Shown here piece after piece: positions 27,928-37,147 of a DNA stretch of 64,000 bases (within the stretch, counting starts at the first letter, position 1; the number at the start of each line of letters is the position of its first letter). Where the stretch lies: assembly GCA_003216075.1 (NCBI GenBank), contig QCJK01000009.1, positions 1-64,000 of the forward strand. The letters run 5' to 3'. The notes below the pieces were generated by a model. It was not told the origin of the DNA. It saw nothing but the letters and a program-made list of their open reading frames with translations, and made no database searches. The DNA is from Prochlorococcus sp. AG-409-B05 (GTDB lineage: Bacteria; Cyanobacteriota; Cyanobacteriia; PCC-6307; Cyanobiaceae). Made by a program: the position numbers and the translations under genes.

Positions 27928-28677
27928 GGGGTCAGGTTCGTGGAACGAAGCTGCTTCAAGCAGCCAGACTGACCGATCGTAGATGGTCTGCCTTGATTGC
28001 AGGGCGATCTTGTCGTTAGCTGCAACGTGTAGTGATACTCAATCTTTCTTTAATAAGGGCTGTATTGAAGGGATGGAAGAGAGATTCGATGGGTCAAAGT
28101 CACCCTTGAGTTTCGGTCACAAATCGCAATGCCACGAGCCAAAAATCAATATCGGCACGATGAGAAGTGAGTCCAAATATTTTTTTTTTAGGTCTGAGCT
28201 ACGCCACAATTGAGTATTTTTGAGCTCATGCCGAGCTATACCATTTCAATTTTTGAGGAATTTTGCTTGCGAGGGGTTACTGAAATACTGGGAGAAGGGT
28301 TTTGTTTGACAGCTATAGATATGACCTGGTTGGTTTTGAAGGCCTGTTAATTGAGATGAAATGCCAAGACTGGGATGCACTTGGGAAAAACTTCAAGAGA
28401 TCTGGGAATTGATCCATAGGACATTTTTATGGATCATTCCTGCATTTTGAGTTTGCTTAAAAAGTTGCAGATCAAGATTTTCTTTGAATTGCTTTATTTG
28501 ATGAAGCATGGAGAGAAAACTCCCCAAGTATCTTTATTCAAAAGGAGTTTGAGCGATTAGTGGGATGAAAAATTTCTACTGAAATTGTCTTTTTGCTTCA
28601 AAGCCCATGACGAGGCCTGACAATATCGAGGCTTATTGGGTCTGAGATGATACGTTTTCCGTGTGAACAGCAAGGTT
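27928..28677. other. 750-base gap between psbB and psbM with a strong hairpin
   Basis: No convincing gene longer than about 40 codons is found. It must hold divergent promoters for psbB and psbM. At 28405-28440 there is a 12-bp hairpin with one bulge: GGAAT plus GATCCAT (28405-28409 and 28411-28417) pairs with ATGGATCATTCC (28429-28440), with an 11-base loop. A 40-codon frame at 28228-28350 begins MPSYTISI, recalling the start of a plant-type ferredoxin, but then loses any resemblance and has no Fe-S cysteine pattern. In related picocyanobacteria a gene may occupy this place, so decay of a former gene is possible; this is speculation. Confidence 0.45.
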
Positions 28678-28830
28678 ATGGAAACCACCAACTTCGGCTT
28701 TATTGCCAGTCTTTTGTTCGTTGGGGTTCCAACGATTTTTCTAATTGGACTTTTCATCTCTACAACTGAGGGAGAAAAGTCAAGTTTCTTCTCTGCTTCT
28801 GGCAAGGGAAAAATTGGACCTGGGAGATAA
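28678..28830 (+). CDS. psbM: Photosystem II protein M, extended form
   Basis: 50 residues: METTNFGFIASLLFVGVPTI followed by FLIGLFISTT, a single-pass helix matching PsbM, and then a 20-residue polar tail (EGEKSSFFSASGKGKIGPGR) absent from most PsbM proteins of 33-36 residues. Such a tail is known in marine picocyanobacteria. The ATG is preceded by AAGG. A terminator follows directly at 28855. Confidence 0.92.
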   Translation: METTNFGFIASLLFVGVPTIFLIGLFISTTEGEKSSFFSASGKGKIGPGR

Positions 28831-29156
28831 AGCCTTAATAGGTTGGCTTCCTTGAAAATCAACTTCTAGATAGGAAGTTGATTTTTTCACCCTTTAGATC
28901 TGGCTCCTCGTGAAAAAGGGCCTGTTTTTCATGGGTTTTTAGAATTGAATATAAATATTCCTTCTATGTTTTTATATTTATATAATCGTTATATTTGATT
29001 GCAAAGTTGATAATTGATATGTACTTAATTTTTTGGTTGAACTTTCCTTGAGAAAGTGTATATGTAAATGCAACCACTATGTTATATGTTTATTATTGAG
29101 TTTCAATAATTATTAGCTGATCAAAATTCCTATAAAATAAAAGTTAGATAAATCGA
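28831..29156. other. AT-rich gap after psbM
   Basis: Apart from the terminator at 28855-28887 and a simple TGAAAAA/TTTTTCA stem (28911-28917 with 28925-28931), I see nothing definite. The stretch is strongly AT-rich and must hold the promoter of the thioesterase operon. Confidence 0.4.
28855..28887 (+). terminator. Factor-independent terminator of psbM
   Basis: AAAATCAACTTC (28855-28866) pairs with GAAGTTGATTTT (28874-28885) across a seven-base loop, followed directly by more T. A classical terminator 24 bases after the psbM stop. Confidence 0.85.
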
Positions 29157-29642
29157 TTGTTTGGCCTTCCGCCTTCTGGACTTTTGAGTAGAACTTTTGA
29201 ATGCAAGCCTTGGAAGATTCACAAAAGAGTCTTGCCTCAGCATACAGACCATGCAGGAGTTATGTGGCATGGAGCTTATTTGTCTTGGTTAGAAGAAGGA
29301 AGAGTAGATGCACTAGCCTCCGCGGGATTGCCTTATGACAGGTTTTCGAAAGATGGTTTCGAGATGCCTGTAGTTTTTTTGGAAATAAAATATTTAAGTG
29401 CTTTAAATCATGGGGACGAAGTTATTTTAGAAAGTTGGCCTATGGCCCAGAAAGGGATTCGTTGGCCATGGTATACAAAATTTTGGAGACATGATGGAAC
29501 TCTTTCTGCCGAAGCAAAGGTTGATTTGGTTCTGGTTAGCAGAAAGAATGGTTCGGTTTATCGACCTTTAAGAAAAGCTCCAGATCACATTGAACTTGCG
29601 TTAAATAATGTGTTGCGTGGACCTGTTGAAGTTAATTGGTGA
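29157..29642 (+). CDS. 4HBT hot-dog thioesterase
   Basis: 161-residue hot-dog-fold acyl-CoA thioesterase. The conserved core is HTDHAGVMWHGAYLSWLEEGR (split into two runs, residues 29-49), with the Asp catalytic residue in the TDHAG segment. In cyanobacteria a related enzyme hydrolyses 1,4-dihydroxy-2-naphthoyl-CoA in phylloquinone synthesis, but this one could act on other acyl-CoAs. No ATG precedes the core; TTG at 29157 gives the longest version and TTG at 29181 (MSRTFECK) is a plausible shorter start. It leads an operon with prmC and the tsaC-type gene. Confidence 0.8.
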   Translation: MFGLPPSGLLSRTFECKPWKIHKRVLPQHTDHAGVMWHGAYLSWLEEGRVDALASAGLPYDRFSKDGFEMPVVFLEIKYLSALNHGDEVILESWPMAQKGIRWPWYTKFWRHDGTLSAEAKVDLVLVSRKNGSVYRPLRKAPDHIELALNNVLRGPVEVNW

Positions 29643-29663
29643 TCCTATTATTCTTATTAGCTA

Positions 29664-30563
29664 ATGACCAAATTGTTAATTGCATTGCAAGAGATTTCTT
29701 CTGAACAATTTTTTATTTGGCGCAAGAAAGAATTATCCAAAGGAGGTAGCGCTGAAGATCTGGATTGGCTTTTGGATTTAGAAGGAGGATTGAATTGGAG
29801 TACCTTGCAGCGGCTTTATATAGACCCAAAATCTTCCGTAGAGCTCTCTAATTCTCTAGAACATTTGGCGAAGCTATGGCGAAGACATGTTGAAGAAAAC
29901 ATCCCTCTTCAGTATCTAATAGGACGTTGTCCTTGGAGAGATTTTGAATTGGAGGTTAATTCGTCAGTTTTGATCCCTCGTCAGGAGACAGAACTTTTGA
30001 TTGACTTTGCTTTGCAGCGAGCTAACTATCACGACCAAGGCCGTTGGGCTGATTTGGGGACTGGTTCAGGAGCTCTTGCTGTAGCTCTTGCTAGATCATT
30101 GCCTAATTGGCTAGGACATGCTGTTGAAATAAGTCAACAAGCTCTCGAATTGGCTGAAAAGAATTTAAAGGTTCTTGTTCCTGATGCACCAACAAAAATG
30201 CACCTTGGATCTTGGTGGGAGCCTTTGAAGCCTTGGTGGGGTCGTTTTGATTTAGTTGTAGCAAATCCTCCATATATTCCTTATGAACAATTTCAAGCAC
30301 TTGAACCAGTTGTGCGTGACCATGAACCTCAATTGGCTCTATATGGGGGTAGGGACGGACTAGATTCCTGCAGAAAAGTCATAGCTGGAGCTTTAGTTGG
30401 TCTTAGACCTGGGGGGTGGTTGATTTTGGAACATCATCATGATCACAGTGAGCATGTGATGACACTCATGAGAAAGGCTGGGTTGTTAATGGTGTCTTAT
30501 GAAAATGACTTGAATGGAATTAAGCGCTTTGCTATTGGAAGGAATCCTTTTAAGGAGAGTTGA
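29664..30563 (+). CDS. prmC: Release factor glutamine N5-methyltransferase PrmC
   Basis: Methylates the GGQ glutamine of release factors. The 299-residue protein has the N-terminal helical substrate domain and a SAM domain with WADLGTGSGALAVALARSL at about residue 130 and the catalytic NPPYIPYEQF near 204, followed by DGLDSCRKVI and LRPGGWLILEHHHD. It lies 21 bases after the thioesterase and seven before the tsaC-type gene. Confidence 0.93.
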   Translation: MTKLLIALQEISSEQFFIWRKKELSKGGSAEDLDWLLDLEGGLNWSTLQRLYIDPKSSVELSNSLEHLAKLWRRHVEENIPLQYLIGRCPWRDFELEVNSSVLIPRQETELLIDFALQRANYHDQGRWADLGTGSGALAVALARSLPNWLGHAVEISQQALELAEKNLKVLVPDAPTKMHLGSWWEPLKPWWGRFDLVVANPPYIPYEQFQALEPVVRDHEPQLALYGGRDGLDSCRKVIAGALVGLRPGGWLILEHHHDHSEHVMTLMRKAGLLMVSYENDLNGIKRFAIGRNPFKES

Positions 30564-30570
30564 TTTTTAA

Positions 30571-31170
30571 ATGAAATTTGTGGAAGCTTTGATTTTTGAT
30601 CAAATCGACCTTTCTAAAAAGTTGGATCAAGGGTCGGCTGCTTTATTCCCTACAGATACTTTGCCTGCGTTAGCAGCTGCTCCTTGCCATGCTAATCAGC
30701 TGTGGAAAATCAAAAATCGTAAGACAGACAAACCTTTTATTTTGATGGGCTCTTCTCAAGAAGAGCTTTTTGTTCATGTTGAGTCGGTTGCTTTGGACGA
30801 TGCAAGGTTGATTGCTCAGAAATTTTGGCCTGGGGCTTTGACTTTGGTTTTGCCTTCCAAAGGAAATGTCGTGAATGCATTAAACCCAAAGGGATCAATG
30901 CTTGGGATGAGAGTTCCAGATTGCAAATATGCAAAAAATTTGCTCGCAAGAACAGGCCCTTTGGCAACAACTAGCGCTAATTTGGCTGGAGAAGTCTCTT
31001 CCCTTAGTGCAGAAGAAGCGGCAAAATGCTTTCCTGGCTTGCCATTATTGGGACCAGTCCCTTGGCCTATCCCATCAGGAGTGGCAAGCACTGTTCTTGC
31101 TTGGCAAGGCTTAGGTGATTGGCGCGTATTGCGAAGAGGTGCTGTGATTCCTTCAGTATCCAAAGAATGA
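30571..31170 (+). CDS. tsaC: Threonylcarbamoyl-AMP synthase (Sua5/YrdC family)
   Basis: 199-residue YrdC-fold enzyme that makes threonylcarbamoyl-AMP for t6A37 of ANN-decoding tRNAs. Features: AALFPTDTLPALAA near residue 20, KPFILMGSS, FWPGALTLVL and the ATTSANLAGEVS motif. It lacks the Sua5 C-terminal domain. Its stop TGA overlaps the start ATGA of a small membrane protein gene. Confidence 0.9.
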   Translation: MKFVEALIFDQIDLSKKLDQGSAALFPTDTLPALAAAPCHANQLWKIKNRKTDKPFILMGSSQEELFVHVESVALDDARLIAQKFWPGALTLVLPSKGNVVNALNPKGSMLGMRVPDCKYAKNLLARTGPLATTSANLAGEVSSLSAEEAAKCFPGLPLLGPVPWPIPSGVASTVLAWQGLGDWRVLRRGAVIPSVSKE

Positions 31171-31328
31171 TGGTGTGGCTTATAGGATTGATATTGATTT
31201 TGCAAGCTTGTTTTTATTGGTTCTTAAAGCCTGCGATCTTGATTGGGACTAAGATTTTTGAGTTTCAGAGCCTTAGTTTATTTGTTTTGGTGATAGGAGC
31301 TTGGTTGATTTCAGGTAGGCAGAAGTAA
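31167..31328 (+). CDS. Small membrane protein coupled to tsaC
   Basis: 53 residues starting MMVWLIGLILILQACFYWFL, with two hydrophobic segments separated by a KPAILIGTKIFEFQS loop and ending SGRQK. The start ATG overlaps the tsaC stop as ATGA, supporting translational coupling. It also encodes a single Cys in the first segment. Function unknown. Confidence 0.6.
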   Translation: MMVWLIGLILILQACFYWFLKPAILIGTKIFEFQSLSLFVLVIGAWLISGRQK

Positions 31329-31379
31329 AGTTGAAAAACTTGATTAAGGTTGTATATATTCAAGACAGCTTCTTGATTA

Positions 31380-31451
31380 AGCCGGCTAACGGATTTGAAC
31401 CGATGACCTTCGCTTTACAAAAGCGCTGCTCTACCGCTGAGCTAAGCCGGC
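31380..31451 (-). tRNA. trnT: tRNA-Thr (TGT)
   Basis: 72-base minus-strand cloverleaf: acceptor GCCGGCT paired with AGCCGGC-type end, anticodon loop TTTGTAA giving TGT, and T-loop GTTCAAATC. One base pair at the top of the anticodon stem (G-A) is mismatched. CCA not encoded. Confidence 0.93.
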
Positions 31452-31717
31452 AATGATTAAATTTTAACTACTAATATGCAAATTTGCTAGTTCAAGTCAT
31501 GTTAATACCATATCTGAAGATAATTAATTATGTATTTTAAAATATGGGTAAAAGCTGAAGGTCAAAGCAATATTTTTTCAAGTCACATGTATTCAATCCT
31601 AATTCAACAAAGACTTTAGGTAGTTTATAAACTTCAATGAAATAAGTTTATCTTTAGAATTTGGTTTAATTATTACTTGTAGATTTATTTATAATATAAG
31701 TTTTCATGGCGAGTGAT

Positions 31718-32035
31718 TTAAATTTGAATCTCTGTTTGCTTTTGATCAATCTCTTCCATTGTACTCTCTGGCTTATTGATTGTCTTCTTTATTGGTAAAT
31801 TTGCCACTAGTGCTGTCATTCGATCCTCAGTTTCAAGGCTTACTGCACCTGCTTCAAGATCTATATCTACATATTTGGCTACGACTTCAAGGATTTCGCG
31901 CCTCATTTTGTCGAGTAAGTCAGGGCTTAAATCTGAACGGTCATGAGCAAGAACGAGTTGTAATCGTTCACGAGCAGTACTTGCACTAGCGACTTGGCGC
32001 CCAAGTAATTTGTTGATGATGTCTCTAAGTGTCAT
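31718..32035 (-). CDS. minE: Cell division topological specificity factor MinE
   Basis: 105-residue MinE that displaces MinD from the membrane and sets the division site. The conserved N-terminal ATPase-stimulating helix [20 protein letters not shown] and the segment [20 protein letters not shown] are clear. The gene ends the minCDE order on the minus strand and starts four bases after minD. Confidence 0.95.
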   Translation of the reverse strand: MTLRDIINKLLGRQVASASTARERLQLVLAHDRSDLSPDLLDKMRREILEVVAKYVDIDLEAGAVSLETEDRMTALVANLPIKKTINKPESTMEEIDQKQTEIQI

Positions 32036-32039
32036 TGCT

Positions 32040-32855
32040 TTAGAAAATCTTGGTTTGCATTAGTCGTCTAAATTTGTCCCGCATTCCAGACCCTTCTTTA
32101 GAAGGATCAATTAAAGGGATGTCTTCCCCTTGAATGCGTCGAGCAATATTGGTATAGCAGCGAGCAGCTGGTGAACTTTGTCCATTAAGAGTCAAAGGCT
32201 CTCCTCTATTGGTACTTACTATTACTTGTTCGTCTTCCAGTACTAATCCCAATAAAGGTAGAGCAAGGATATCTGTAACATCTTCCACTGAAAGCATGTC
32301 TTGACTTGCAATCATCTTTGGCCGCACTCTGTTGAGGACTAATTGCACTGGCTTTACACCATGAGTATTTAGAAGACCTATTACTCGATCTGCATCACGC
32401 ACAGCTGACACTTCGGGATTGGTTACTACGATTGCTTCCTTTGTGGCTGAAACTGCATTTTTGAAGCCGTCTTCAACGCCAGCGGGACAATCAATTAAGA
32501 CATAAGCAAATTGCTCGCTAAGCATTGCGACAATACGCTGCATGTCATCTGGCTTTAGCCAGTCGAGCATTCGAGGGTTCCCTGCTGGAAGAAGAGAAAG
32601 ATTTGATTCTTGTTTGTGTCTGACAAGTGCCTGATCAAGACGACAACTTTCCTCAAGAACCTCTTGGGCGGTATAAACGATGCGATTCTCTAAACCAAGG
32701 AGTAAATCAAGATTTCGCAATCCAAAGTCTGCGTCCAAGACAGCTGTTTTTGCCCCTTGGCTTGCAAGTGCGATGCCAAGATTGGCGGTTAGGGTTGTCT
32801 TCCCGACACCCCCTTTGCCTGAACAGACAAGAATGATTCGCGTATGTGAAGACAC
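32040..32855 (-). CDS. minD: Septum-site determining ATPase MinD
   Basis: 271-residue deviant Walker ATPase with [20 protein letters not shown] at residue 10, the [14 protein letters not shown] switch segment and [11 protein letters not shown]. The C-terminal amphipathic membrane helix ([11 protein letters not shown]) is present. Works with MinC and MinE to block polar division. Confidence 0.97.
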   Translation of the reverse strand: MSSHTRIILVCSGKGGVGKTTLTANLGIALASQGAKTAVLDADFGLRNLDLLLGLENRIVYTAQEVLEESCRLDQALVRHKQESNLSLLPAGNPRMLDWLKPDDMQRIVAMLSEQFAYVLIDCPAGVEDGFKNAVSATKEAIVVTNPEVSAVRDADRVIGLLNTHGVKPVQLVLNRVRPKMIASQDMLSVEDVTDILALPLLGLVLEDEQVIVSTNRGEPLTLNGQSSPAARCYTNIARRIQGEDIPLIDPSKEGSGMRDKFRRLMQTKIF

Positions 32856-33020
32856 GATCCTCTTAGAAGTTGTGAAAGCTTAAGTGGCCTTTGCTAAAGG
32901 GCCAACTAATAGGTACCAAGATTTGCATTTGCAATATTTGTGGTTAGTTCTAGGGGCCTTTAAAAGGCTTCTCTTGCAATTGTCAGCGAAGTCATTTAAA
33001 CGCTAGATGCATTTAAGCCT

Positions 33021-33704
33021 TTATAAGAGCTTGTTCTCTATCACTGGAGTGGTTTTGGCTGGTTGAATGATTATGCCGTCTCCTTCAATGTTTGCTTGTT
33101 CTGCAAGTCCTGGTTGGGGCTTTTCTTCAGGACCTCGAGCTATGCAGGTGGCAATTCGTAATTGCAGTGGTCTTAGTTCTAGAGCAGTAATTTTTGCGGC
33201 AGTATTGCCAGATTTCCCAGCATGAGCTGTCCCACGCAATCTCCCCCATACCATTACGTCTCCTCCTGCGGAAATTTTTGCGCCAGGGTTTACGTCACCA
33301 AGTAAGAGCACGTCTCCTTCAGCTATTAGGTGTTCGCCAGCCCGTAAAGTCCCTTGGTGGAATAAAAGCTTCGATTGTTGGTTGAGATGTGGGCTTTGAT
33401 TCTCTGGATTTTTGGTGGGATTTGAATTGCTTTTAATAGTTAGATGTGCTTGGTGACCTAATGAAGTTGCACTTACTACAGTCTCTGGATTACTTGATTT
33501 AATTATTGTTATTGCTAACCCAGCACTCTCAATGATTTTATTTAAATAAATTAAGTCTCTACATTTCATTAGCCAGTCTTGACAATCAATTTCAATAGGC
33601 CCCTTTTCATATTGATTAATTGTTGTAATTAGTGATTTCCTCCAATCTGCTTCTCTGGAAGGAGGAAGAATGATGCTTCGCTTAGTAGATAGATGATCTT
33701 TCAT
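33021..33704 (-). CDS. minC: Septum-site inhibitor MinC
   Basis: 227-residue MinC. The C-terminal half has the beta-helix core: GTLRAGEHLIAEGDVLLLGD, ISAGGDVMVWGRLRGTAHAG and LQLRIATCIA. The N-terminal half is divergent, as usual. First gene of the min operon, with a 165-base gap to minD, so the two may be separately controlled. Confidence 0.93.
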   Translation of the reverse strand: MKDHLSTKRSIILPPSREADWRKSLITTINQYEKGPIEIDCQDWLMKCRDLIYLNKIIESAGLAITIIKSSNPETVVSATSLGHQAHLTIKSNSNPTKNPENQSPHLNQQSKLLFHQGTLRAGEHLIAEGDVLLLGDVNPGAKISAGGDVMVWGRLRGTAHAGKSGNTAAKITALELRPLQLRIATCIARGPEEKPQPGLAEQANIEGDGIIIQPAKTTPVIENKLL

Positions 33705-33722
33705 ATGCTTTCTTTATTCTGA

Positions 33723-34991
33723 TTAATTTTGGGAGCAAGTTGATTCTGCTAAGAATTTCAGCTCTGTCTTGAGTTCTTCATGGATTTCTTTTGGATGTAT
33801 TAACCAAGCTGCTGCTTCTGAAGCGATGAGAGTGTTGACTAATTGAGATGATTTTTCAAGAGCACTTAGTTGATTGCCATCCCATAAACGAAGACCACTC
33901 CTATAGGGTTTGTAGCCATCAAATTTTTGATGTCGTAAACCACAACTTATGTTAGGATCTTGTCCAATTTTTTCTGATATTCTTCTTGCAATTGAAAGGG
34001 CTTCCAGTTGTAATTCATTTTCTAGGTTCTCGATATTTATAGCCTTAAGTAGATTTCTATTTAGAAAGCGTTTGCAAAGGATGGAGATATTTTCTGGTCC
34101 GTCTTCTTTCCATCTTAAGAGGTGATAACCTGTACGAAGATCGTCATTATCTAAAAATATTTCTAGGTTAATTTCATCAGGTTCCCAAAGCCATTTATGC
34201 ATGCAATTATCTGCCCAGACTTGCTTGGGAGAGAATTTCCGAACATTTTTTATTAGTTGATCTAATAACCATGTGCAAACTTCATTGATACGATGATTGT
34301 AGACACTTCTATACATTAGGTTCCTAGTGACAAGGTAATGCTCGACTGCCATTAGGCCCTTTGGGTGTATGGCGAGATCTCCATCCGGAGCAAGGGTTAG
34401 TGCAGATAGAATTCTTTCAAGATCTATTTGCCCATAGTTGGTGCCAGTGCTATAGCTATCACGCATTAGATAATCGAGTCGGTCACAGTCGAGCTGGCTA
34501 CTTATTAAGGATTTGATTGCGTAATGAGGTGATTTATTTAATTCAATAATATCTGCAATATCATTTGATGTATTTTCAGAATAGTTTTCCAGGATTCTTT
34601 TTATTGATGGATGCTCTCTGATTATTTGAGCGGACCATTTTTCGTGACATAGCCCAAATAATTCTTCGCCAGTATGACTTAATGGACTATGACCAATATC
34701 ATGTAATAGAGCTGCACCATAAAGAATGCCGCGGTATTGATTGAGATTGGGGTCAAATTTGACTAGTCTTTCAAGTGCTCTTCTCGTAAGATGAAAAACA
34801 CCTAGTGAATGTGTAAATCGACTTGACTCTGCACCATGAAAAGTTAAGAAAGCTGGTCCAAGTTGTCTGATTCTTCTAAGTCTTTGAAATGGGGGAGTTT
34901 CTATCAATTCCATAACCATTAATTCTGCTTTGTCTTCGCTATTTAGTCTTATTCCACCGTGTAAAGGGTCGTGATAAGTTCTCTCTCTCAT
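33723..34991 (-). CDS. HD-domain phosphohydrolase
   Basis: 422-residue HD-superfamily metal-dependent phosphohydrolase of the SAMHD1/dGTPase-like group. The HD site reads HDIGHSPLSHTGEEL; other features are FTHSLGVFHLTRRAL, DCDRLDYLMRDSYSTG and VYNHRINEVCTWLLDQ. Likely a nucleotide hydrolase, but the substrate is unknown. It overlaps the ctpA stop by four bases (ATGA-type coupling) and lies just before minC on the same strand. Confidence 0.85.
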   Translation of the reverse strand: MRERTYHDPLHGGIRLNSEDKAELMVMELIETPPFQRLRRIRQLGPAFLTFHGAESSRFTHSLGVFHLTRRALERLVKFDPNLNQYRGILYGAALLHDIGHSPLSHTGEELFGLCHEKWSAQIIREHPSIKRILENYSENTSNDIADIIELNKSPHYAIKSLISSQLDCDRLDYLMRDSYSTGTNYGQIDLERILSALTLAPDGDLAIHPKGLMAVEHYLVTRNLMYRSVYNHRINEVCTWLLDQLIKNVRKFSPKQVWADNCMHKWLWEPDEINLEIFLDNDDLRTGYHLLRWKEDGPENISILCKRFLNRNLLKAINIENLENELQLEALSIARRISEKIGQDPNISCGLRHQKFDGYKPYRSGLRLWDGNQLSALEKSSQLVNTLIASEAAAWLIHPKEIHEELKTELKFLAESTCSQN

Positions 34992-36346
34992 TCGTTTATG
35001 TCTGAATATATAGGCTTGATTGAGGTCGTAATATTCAAAGCTTCTTTATTGTTTTTTGTGACTAGTTCCTCATCCTGAGTTGAATTATTTTGAAGCGTTT
35101 GGCTATCTAAACTTGCGCCTAAAAATAGTTCTGCATCTTTAAGCCACCGGTCTTCTGCTCCTCCAGGGTTTATTGGCTCTGGCATGTCTAATAATCGATC
35201 TGGGTCGATACCTAAATTTTGAATATCTCTTTCATTGGGTGTGAGGTAGCTGGCTACTGTTATGGCTAACCCACTGCCGTCACTGAGTGTAGTTAGAGAC
35301 TGTATGAGTCCTTTTCCAAAAGTCTTATCTCCGATTAGTTTTGAACGACCATTATCTTGTAAGGCTCCTGCAAGAATTTCGCTAGCACTTGCAGTACCTC
35401 CGTTTACAAGTGTGACCATAGGCCCTGTGTAGCCCATTGATTCGCCAGCAGATATTGAGTCATTGATTCCATCTCGTTTCTTGGTCTCAACGATTGTTTG
35501 ATTGCTAAGGAAAGTATCTGCTACTGCTATCCCTGAACTCACTAGTCCGCCTGAGTTATTTCGTAGGTCAAGAATTAACCCTTCAATGCCTTTTTCTGAA
35601 AGTTCTTGCAGGGCTTCATTGACTTGAACAGGTACCTCTTCGCTGAATTGTGTGATCCGTAAGTAGCCGAGAGTATGTGATTCATTCCTTAGTCTGCGCG
35701 TACGAACTGGACGCAGATCAACACTTCTTCTCTCAAGAGTTAATTCTTCTATCTCCCCGTTAGGTGATTTGAGTTGAACAACCACTTGCGAACCAATAGC
35801 ACCTCTAAGCCTTGACGCTGTTGCTTCTAGTCCAAGGCTTTTGGGTGACTGACCATCAACAGTTATTAATGTTGTGCCACTAATTACACCGGCATCAGCA
35901 GCTGGTGACCCTTCTAGTGGGGCAATAACTACTATCTCGCCATCCTCAGCTCGCGCCCCAAGTTGAAGCCCTACACCATTTATTTCACTACCAAGATTAC
36001 TTGCCTTCATTGCAGCGTAATCATCTGGTCTCAAAAGCCTTGTGTAAGGATCACCTAGAGGTAAAAGCATATTTTCGATAGCTGTATAAGCAGCTTCACT
36101 ATTGAGAATGGGATCTTTAAGTGCTTCCTGTCTAAGACGTCTCCATTGCACTTTTTCGAATCTTTGAGTATTGAGATAGCCCTCGTTAACTAGTTTCCAG
36201 CTTTCTAAAACCAATTGCTGGCCGTCGTTTAGAGCCGCAACTGGTTGGGCAAGTAAAAGAAAACAACAAAAAAGACTCACCATCACATTGACAATGTGAT
36301 GGTGAACTCCTGACCAGGATTTAACAGATTTAGGCATTGGATTCAT
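34988..36346 (-). CDS. ctpA: C-terminal processing peptidase CtpA-type
   Basis: 452-residue PDZ-containing serine protease secreted by a signal peptide (SLFCCFLLLAQPVAA near residue 24). A CtpA of this kind cuts the C-terminal tail of the D1 precursor in the lumen so the manganese cluster can assemble. The catalytic Ser is in NGGTASASEILAGAL and the catalytic Lys in IGDKTFGKGLIQSL; the PDZ domain is at residues 110-190. Met22 (36283) could be the real start, giving a cleaner signal peptide; an inverted repeat covers this codon. The gene is divergent from petB across 59 bases. Several Ctp paralogues exist in cyanobacteria, so CtpA is likely but not certain. Confidence 0.85.
   Translation of the reverse strand: MNPMPKSVKSWSGVHHHIVNVMVSLFCCFLLLAQPVAALNDGQQLVLESWKLVNEGYLNTQRFEKVQWRRLRQEALKDPILNSEAAYTAIENMLLPLGDPYTRLLRPDDYAAMKASNLGSEINGVGLQLGARAEDGEIVVIAPLEGSPAADAGVISGTTLITVDGQSPKSLGLEATASRLRGAIGSQVVVQLKSPNGEIEELTLERRSVDLRPVRTRRLRNESHTLGYLRITQFSEEVPVQVNEALQELSEKGIEGLILDLRNNSGGLVSSGIAVADTFLSNQTIVETKKRDGINDSISAGESMGYTGPMVTLVNGGTASASEILAGALQDNGRSKLIGDKTFGKGLIQSLTTLSDGSGLAITVASYLTPNERDIQNLGIDPDRLLDMPEPINPGGAEDRWLKDAELFLGASLDSQTLQNNSTQDEELVTKNNKEALNITTSIKPIYSDINE
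36277..36305. repeat. 13-bp perfect inverted repeat at the ctpA start, facing petB
   Basis: TCACCATCACATT (36277-36289) and its exact reverse complement AATGTGATGGTGA (36293-36305) are separated by only GAC. It lies in the first codons of ctpA, 101-129 bases before the petB start. It may act as an RNA hairpin near the ctpA start or as a protein operator for ctpA and petBD. Confidence 0.7.
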
Positions 36347-36405
36347 TCCTGGTACGAACCTTGAACCATATTCAGTAGAATCTTGGTATCAAAGCTCACC
36401 TATGC

Positions 36406-37062
36406 ATGGCGAACTCCTCACCCGTCTACGACTGGTTCCAGGAACGTCTTGAAATTCAGGACATAGCAGACGACGTCACTTCAAAATACGTCCCCCCTCA
36501 CGTCAATATCTTTTATTGCTTGGGAGGGATAACCCTTGTTTGCTTCTTAATTCAGTTCGCAACAGGGTTTGCGATGACTTTTTATTACAAACCGACTGTT
36601 ACTGAGGCTTACAGCTCAGTCAGTTACTTGATGACTGATGTCAGTTTTGGCTGGCTAATTAGGTCGGTCCATCGTTGGAGCGCATCAATGATGGTTTTGA
36701 TGCTCATACTTCATGTTTTCAGGGTCTATTTGACTGGTGGTTTTAAAAGGCCAAGAGAACTTACTTGGGTTACAGGGGTGACTATGGCAGTAATAACAGT
36801 TGCTTTTGGGGTTACGGGATATTCCCTCCCATGGGACCAAGTAGGTTATTGGGCGGTCAAAATTGTTTCGGGAGTACCTGCTGCCATCCCTGTAGTGGGA
36901 GATTTTATGGTTGAGCTACTTAGAGGTGGTGAGAGTGTTGGCCAATCAACCTTGACCCGTTTTTATAGCCTTCATACATTCGTACTTCCTTGGGCTTTGG
37001 CTGTATTTATGCTTATGCATTTCCTAATGATTAGGAAGCAAGGTATATCTGGACCTTTGTAG
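36406..37062 (+). CDS. petB: Cytochrome b6
   Basis: 218-residue core of cytochrome b6f, with four membrane helices carrying the heme ligands in [10 protein letters not shown] / [12 protein letters not shown] and HTFVLPW / [12 protein letters not shown]. Cys38 (FYCLGG) corresponds to the covalent heme cn attachment. The start [15 protein letters not shown] is typical. Cotranscribed with petD 85 bases downstream. Confidence 0.98.
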   Translation: MANSSPVYDWFQERLEIQDIADDVTSKYVPPHVNIFYCLGGITLVCFLIQFATGFAMTFYYKPTVTEAYSSVSYLMTDVSFGWLIRSVHRWSASMMVLMLILHVFRVYLTGGFKRPRELTWVTGVTMAVITVAFGVTGYSLPWDQVGYWAVKIVSGVPAAIPVVGDFMVELLRGGESVGQSTLTRFYSLHTFVLPWALAVFMLMHFLMIRKQGISGPL

Positions 37063-37147
37063 TCCATTTCATTGATTGGAATTGATTTGTTGGATGTTTT
37101 AGTTCAATCCTTTCATTATTAAAAAATCACTTTTTTAATTCTTTCAA

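Noticed and set aside
27983-28213. 76-codon plus-strand frame upstream of psbB
   Set aside because: Starts antisense to psbB, has no ribosome site, no family resemblance and a composition unlike the neighbouring proteins.
28557-28862. 101-codon minus-strand frame antisense to psbM
   Set aside because: It mirrors psbM and its terminator; it would have to read through the terminator hairpin.
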